A DNA stretch of 64,000 nucleotides from UBA2991 sp965221735 (GTDB taxonomy: Bacteria; Chloroflexota; Dehalococcoidia; Tepidiformales; Tepidiformaceae), in assembly GCA_965221735.1 (NCBI GenBank), contig OZ244910.1, forward strand, positions 806,001 to 870,000, in the 5' to 3' direction. How positions within the stretch are numbered: the first letter of the stretch is position 1; every line of letters begins with the position of its first letter. Positions 60,934 through 64,000 of this stretch are shown piece after piece. The notes under the pieces are model-generated. The model ran no database searches. It was not told the origin of the DNA and saw only the letters and a list, made by a program, of their open reading frames with translations. A program made the translations under genes and the position numbers.

Positions 60934-63237
60934 ATGGCTGACTCCCAGCACGAGGCGCGACTCCGCAGCGAGGAGCTGCGGTCGAGCATCAACCACCACA
61001 ACCACCGCTACTACGTGCTCGACGCGCCCGAGATCAGTGACGGCGAGTACGACGAGCTTCTGAACGAGCTGCGCGGTCTCGAAGCAACCTACCCCGAGCT
61101 CATCACCCCCGACTCTCCCACCCAGCGCGTCGGCGCTGCCCCCCTGGAGGCGTTCTCCACGGTCGAGCACCGCGCCCCCCTCCTCAGCCTCGGCAACGCC
61201 TCCAGCGCCAGCGACCTGGCCGACTGGCACCGCCGCGCCGCCGAGCGCGCCGGCCGCGACGACTTCGCCCTCACCACGGAGCCGAAGATCGACGGCCTCG
61301 CCATCTCCCTGACGTACGAGGGGGGACGTTTCCTCCAGGGTGCCACGCGCGGGGACGGCCGTCGTGGCGAGAACATCACGCCCAACCTCCGCACCATCCG
61401 CACCATCCCCCTCGCCCTCACGGGCGACTTCCCCTCCGCCTTCGAGGTGCGCGGCGAGGTCTACATGACGAAGAGCGGCTTCGAGCGCATGAACGCCGAG
61501 CGGGCGGAACGCGGCGAGCCGCTCTTCGCCAACCCCCGCAACTCCGCCGCCGGCGCCGTCCGCCAGCTCGACCCCGCGGTCACCGCCCAGCGCCCCCTGT
61601 CTCTCTACGTCTACCAGGTCGGCTGGAGCGACGGCCCCCTGCCCGCGAGCCAGATCGATCGGCTCCAGTGGCTCGCCTCGCTCGGCTTCCCGGTGAACCC
61701 CGACGCGCAGCGCCACGCCGACCTCGATGAGGTCTCCGGGCGCGTCTCCTGGTGGGGGGAACGCCGCGAGCGCCTCGACTACGACATCGACGGCGTCGTC
61801 ATCAAGATCGACGACACGGAGGAGTGGGATCGCCTTGGCGTCGTCGGGCGCGAGCCGCGATGGTCCGTCGCCTTCAAGTTCCCGCCCCAGCAGCGCACGA
61901 CGAAGCTGCTCGACATCGCCGTCAACGTCGGGCGCACGGGTGCGCTCAACCCCTTCGCCGTGCTGGAGCCGGTCGTCGTCGGCGGGGCCCGTATCCAGAT
62001 GGCGACGCTCCACAACGAGCAGGACATCCACCGCAAGGACGTTCGTATCGGCGATACCGTCATCGTCCAGCGCGCCGGCGACGTCATTCCGCAGGTCGTG
62101 GCGCCGGTCGTGAGCCTTCGTGACGGCAGCGAGCGCGTCTTCGCCATGCCCGAGACCTGCCCCGCCTGCGACACGGACATCGAGCGCGAGGAGGACGCCG
62201 CCGACTCCTACTGCCCCAACCTCGCCTGCCCCCAGCAGCAGGTCCGCCTCGTCGAGCACTTCGCCTCGCGCGGCGCCATGGACATCGAGGGGCTGGGCGA
62301 GCGCCTCTCCTATGTCCTCTTCCGCAAGGGTCTCGTGAACGACGTCGCCGGTATCTACGACCTGACCGCCGAGCAGCTCGAGTCCCTCACCCTTCCCCAG
62401 ACGGTCGGCGAGAAGAGCGCGGCCACCCTCGTGGGCCACTTCGGGAGCGTTGCCGCCGTCCTCGAAGCGGACGAGGAAGCGCTCCAGGAGGCCGAGGGCA
62501 TCGGGCCCGTCGTGGCCCGCAGTATCGCCGGCTGGCGGGAACGGAACGTGGACCTTGCGGCCTCCTGGGAGGAGAGCGGCGTCGCACCCAGCGTTGCCCA
62601 ACTCGCCCGGCTGCGGATCGAGGACCGCGGCTTCGGGTCGAAGAACGCCGCCAACCTGATCGAGGGCATCCGCCTGAGCAAGGAGCGCCCGCTTCCCAAC
62701 CTCATCTTCGCCCTCGGCATCCGCCATACCGGATCCGAGACGGCCCGCCTGCTCGCCGAGCGGTTTGGTGACCTCGACGCCATCCTCGACGCGGGCGAGG
62801 AGATCCTGCAGGAGGTCGAGGGCGTCGGGCCCGTCGTCGCCCGCAGCATCGCCCGCTGGGCCGAGCGCGACCTGAACCGCGACATCGTCCGGCGCCTGCG
62901 GGAAGCCGGCGTGAACATGGCCGGCGACGTGGTTGAGCCGGCCAGCGACCTGCTCGCCGGGCTCTCCGTCGTCATCACCGGCAAGCTCGACTCGATGACC
63001 CGCGGCGACGCCGAAGCCCGCGCCAAGGACGCGGGCGCATCCGTGACCGGCTCAGTCTCGAAGAAGACCGCCTTCCTCGTGACCGGCGCCGACCCCGGGG
63101 GGAGCAAGCTCACCCGTGCCAAGAAGCTCGGCACGCTGCTCCTGAGCGAGGAGCAGTACCTCGCGGTTCTCGATGAGGGGCCACCCGCCGTCGAGCGCTT
63201 CCGCGCGGAGCGCGAGGCCGCTGCCGGCGACGCCTGA
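60934..63237 (+). CDS. ligA: NAD-dependent DNA ligase, enlarged form with repeated HhH block
   Basis: A 767-residue LigA; typical enzymes have about 670. The adenylated Lys is K118 in KIDG; the OB domain follows; zinc ligands are Cys409, 412, 427 and 432. The extra length comes from a repeat in the helix-hairpin-helix domain: about 487-534 (AEGIGPVVARSIAGW) matches about 591-642 (VEGVGPVVARSIARW). The BRCT domain is near 672-745. Divergent from hisH. Confidence 0.95.
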   Translation: MADSQHEARLRSEELRSSINHHNHRYYVLDAPEISDGEYDELLNELRGLEATYPELITPDSPTQRVGAAPLEAFSTVEHRAPLLSLGNASSASDLADWHRRAAERAGRDDFALTTEPKIDGLAISLTYEGGRFLQGATRGDGRRGENITPNLRTIRTIPLALTGDFPSAFEVRGEVYMTKSGFERMNAERAERGEPLFANPRNSAAGAVRQLDPAVTAQRPLSLYVYQVGWSDGPLPASQIDRLQWLASLGFPVNPDAQRHADLDEVSGRVSWWGERRERLDYDIDGVVIKIDDTEEWDRLGVVGREPRWSVAFKFPPQQRTTKLLDIAVNVGRTGALNPFAVLEPVVVGGARIQMATLHNEQDIHRKDVRIGDTVIVQRAGDVIPQVVAPVVSLRDGSERVFAMPETCPACDTDIEREEDAADSYCPNLACPQQQVRLVEHFASRGAMDIEGLGERLSYVLFRKGLVNDVAGIYDLTAEQLESLTLPQTVGEKSAATLVGHFGSVAAVLEADEEALQEAEGIGPVVARSIAGWRERNVDLAASWEESGVAPSVAQLARLRIEDRGFGSKNAANLIEGIRLSKERPLPNLIFALGIRHTGSETARLLAERFGDLDAILDAGEEILQEVEGVGPVVARSIARWAERDLNRDIVRRLREAGVNMAGDVVEPASDLLAGLSVVITGKLDSMTRGDAEARAKDAGASVTGSVSKKTAFLVTGADPGGSKLTRAKKLGTLLLSEEQYLAVLDEGPPAVERFRAEREAAAGDA
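62392..62859 (+). other. Duplicated HhH segment within ligA
   Basis: Copies at about 62392-62535 and 62704-62859 encode related blocks: GEKSAATLVGHFG with GIGPVVARSIAGW, and GSETARLLAERFG with GVGPVVARSIARW. The first copy stands where the normal enzyme has the single GEKSA hairpin. Confidence 0.8.
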
Positions 63238-63271
63238 CCCCAAGCCCCCGACCGTCCACAATGGCGCGACC

Positions 63272-64000
63272 ATGAGCGACGCCGGGCCCAGGGACACCTA
63301 CACGCACGGCCATCACGCCTCCGTCGTGTCCCAGCACAGCCGCCGGACAGCCGAGGAGGCGGCCGCTTTCCTCATCCCGCGGCTGCAGCCGGGGATGCGT
63401 CTCCTCGACGTGGGCTGCGGCCCCGGCTCGATCACCGCCGGCCTCGTGAAGTACGTGGACCCGGGCGAGGTCGTCGGCATCGATGCCGAGCCCTCCGTCC
63501 TCGCGACCGCGCGCGAGCTCACCGGCGACGCCCCCAACCTCAGCTTCGAGGAAGGCAGCGTCTATGCCCTCCCCTACGAGGACGCCTCGTTCGACGTCGC
63601 CTACGCCCACCAGCTCATGCAGCACCTGGCCGACCCCACCGCCGCCCTCCGCGAGATGCGCCGCGTCGTGCGCCCCGGTGGTTTCGTCGCTGCCCGCGAC
63701 TCCGACTACCAGACAATGATCTGCCACCCCCGGACCGAGGGCATCGAAGAGTGGCGCGCCCTCTACACGGAGGTCGTCCGGCGCAACGGGGCCGACGCCA
63801 ACGCCGGCCGCCGCATCCCCTCCTGGTTCGCCCGCGCCGGCCTTGAGCAGGTCGACGTCACCACCACCGTGGCCATGATGCGAGACCCCGCCGAGGTGCT
63901 GAACTGGGGCGATTCCTGGGCCGAGCGCGTGACCAGCTCCGCCCTCGCCGAGCAGGCGCTCGCCTACGGTCTCGCCACCCGCGACCACCTTGAGCGGATC
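63272..64000 (+). CDS. SAM-dependent methyltransferase, C-terminus beyond the window edge
   Basis: A class I methyltransferase, 243 codons visible. SAM motif I is LLDVGCGPGSITAG near 44, acidic loop GIDAEPSV near 70, motif II SFDVAYAHQLMQHLADP near 105 and post-motif VVRPGGFVAARD near 125. The pattern is of the Methyltransf_11/UbiE group; substrate unknown. It follows ligA by 34 nt on the same strand. CACAAT 9 nt before the ATG is a possible -10. Confidence 0.85.
   Translation, partial: MSDAGPRDTYTHGHHASVVSQHSRRTAEEAAAFLIPRLQPGMRLLDVGCGPGSITAGLVKYVDPGEVVGIDAEPSVLATARELTGDAPNLSFEEGSVYALPYEDASFDVAYAHQLMQHLADPTAALREMRRVVRPGGFVAARDSDYQTMICHPRTEGIEEWRALYTEVVRRNGADANAGRRIPSWFARAGLEQVDVTTTVAMMRDPAEVLNWGDSWAERVTSSALAEQALAYGLATRDHLERI

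Noticed and set aside
60757..62727. 656-residue open frame antisense to ligA
   Set aside because: Shadow of ligA; no recognisable domain and biased composition.
60934..63237. LigA as two fused or misassembled genes because of its length
   Set aside because: The frame is continuous and the repeat copies differ in sequence, so a real internal duplication is likelier than an assembly artefact.

Overview
The window is a gene-dense chromosomal segment (about 73 protein genes, no gap over 300 bases, no rRNA, tRNA or CRISPR seen) from a very GC-rich bacterium. Coenzyme F420 genes (npdG, cofE), zinc-binding L28 and L31, a short IF2, a UMP-synthase-type orotate phosphoribosyltransferase and a DHPS with a long N-terminal extension fit the Chloroflexota best, perhaps an aerobic Dehalococcoidia-like lineage. 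That placement is inference from recalled families, not a phylogeny. Most genes are vertical housekeeping genes. A few patches look acquired: a GmrSD-like gene at 9802-11604, a DUF5678-like/retropepsin pair at 41806-42543, VapBC at 45540-46201 and a RelE/HI1420-type module at 56906-57587.  Layout: 1-5.3 kb holds pth (cut by the edge), a PHP phosphoesterase, a seven-iron ferredoxin, L25, two unknown genes, a glycerate dehydrogenase and an OPRT-like gene. 5.3-9.8 kb has an SDR/MaoC/MaoC-like lipid operon, a Cys-rich protein, threonine ammonia-lyase and a histidine phosphatase. 9.8-15.7 kb has the GmrSD-like gene, then DinB-folP and lepB-pyrE operons and a SIMPL lipoprotein. 15.7-22.4 kb has MBL-GcvT-NUDIX, then DUF1385, rpmE, rpmA, rplU and ftsH. 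22.5-31.5 kb has npdG-cofE-dut, rplS, fakA, rpmB, rpe, degV-recG and an AlkD-like glycosylase. 31.5-38.4 kb has an amino-acid dehydrogenase, nusA-rnpM-infB-rbfA-truB and hisN. 38.5-49.5 kb has two E1-alpha/E1-beta/E2 2-oxoacid dehydrogenase operons around the protease pair, an AAA+ gene, SRAP and VapBC. 49.5-64 kb has an exonuclease, SnoaL, an MFS/LivJ-like divergent pair, uvrA, the second TA module, RibD-like, hisI/F/A/H, ligA and a methyltransferase cut by the edge.  Gene expression signals recur. At 16 gene starts a TANNNT -10 box lies only 6-11 nt before the start codon, so many mRNAs should be leaderless or nearly so, and this decides several starts. TAG is the commonest stop (39 of 71 visible stops by my count), unusual for a GC-rich genome. 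Four convergent gene pairs share one CTAG as both stop codons. The one strong intrinsic terminator in a leader sits between a promoter and nusA, which suggests autogenous attenuation.  The most notable gene-level oddities are a LigA with a duplicated helix-hairpin-helix block and a two-gene DUF5678-like/aspartic protease module whose protease carries a one-base frameshift in a G run.
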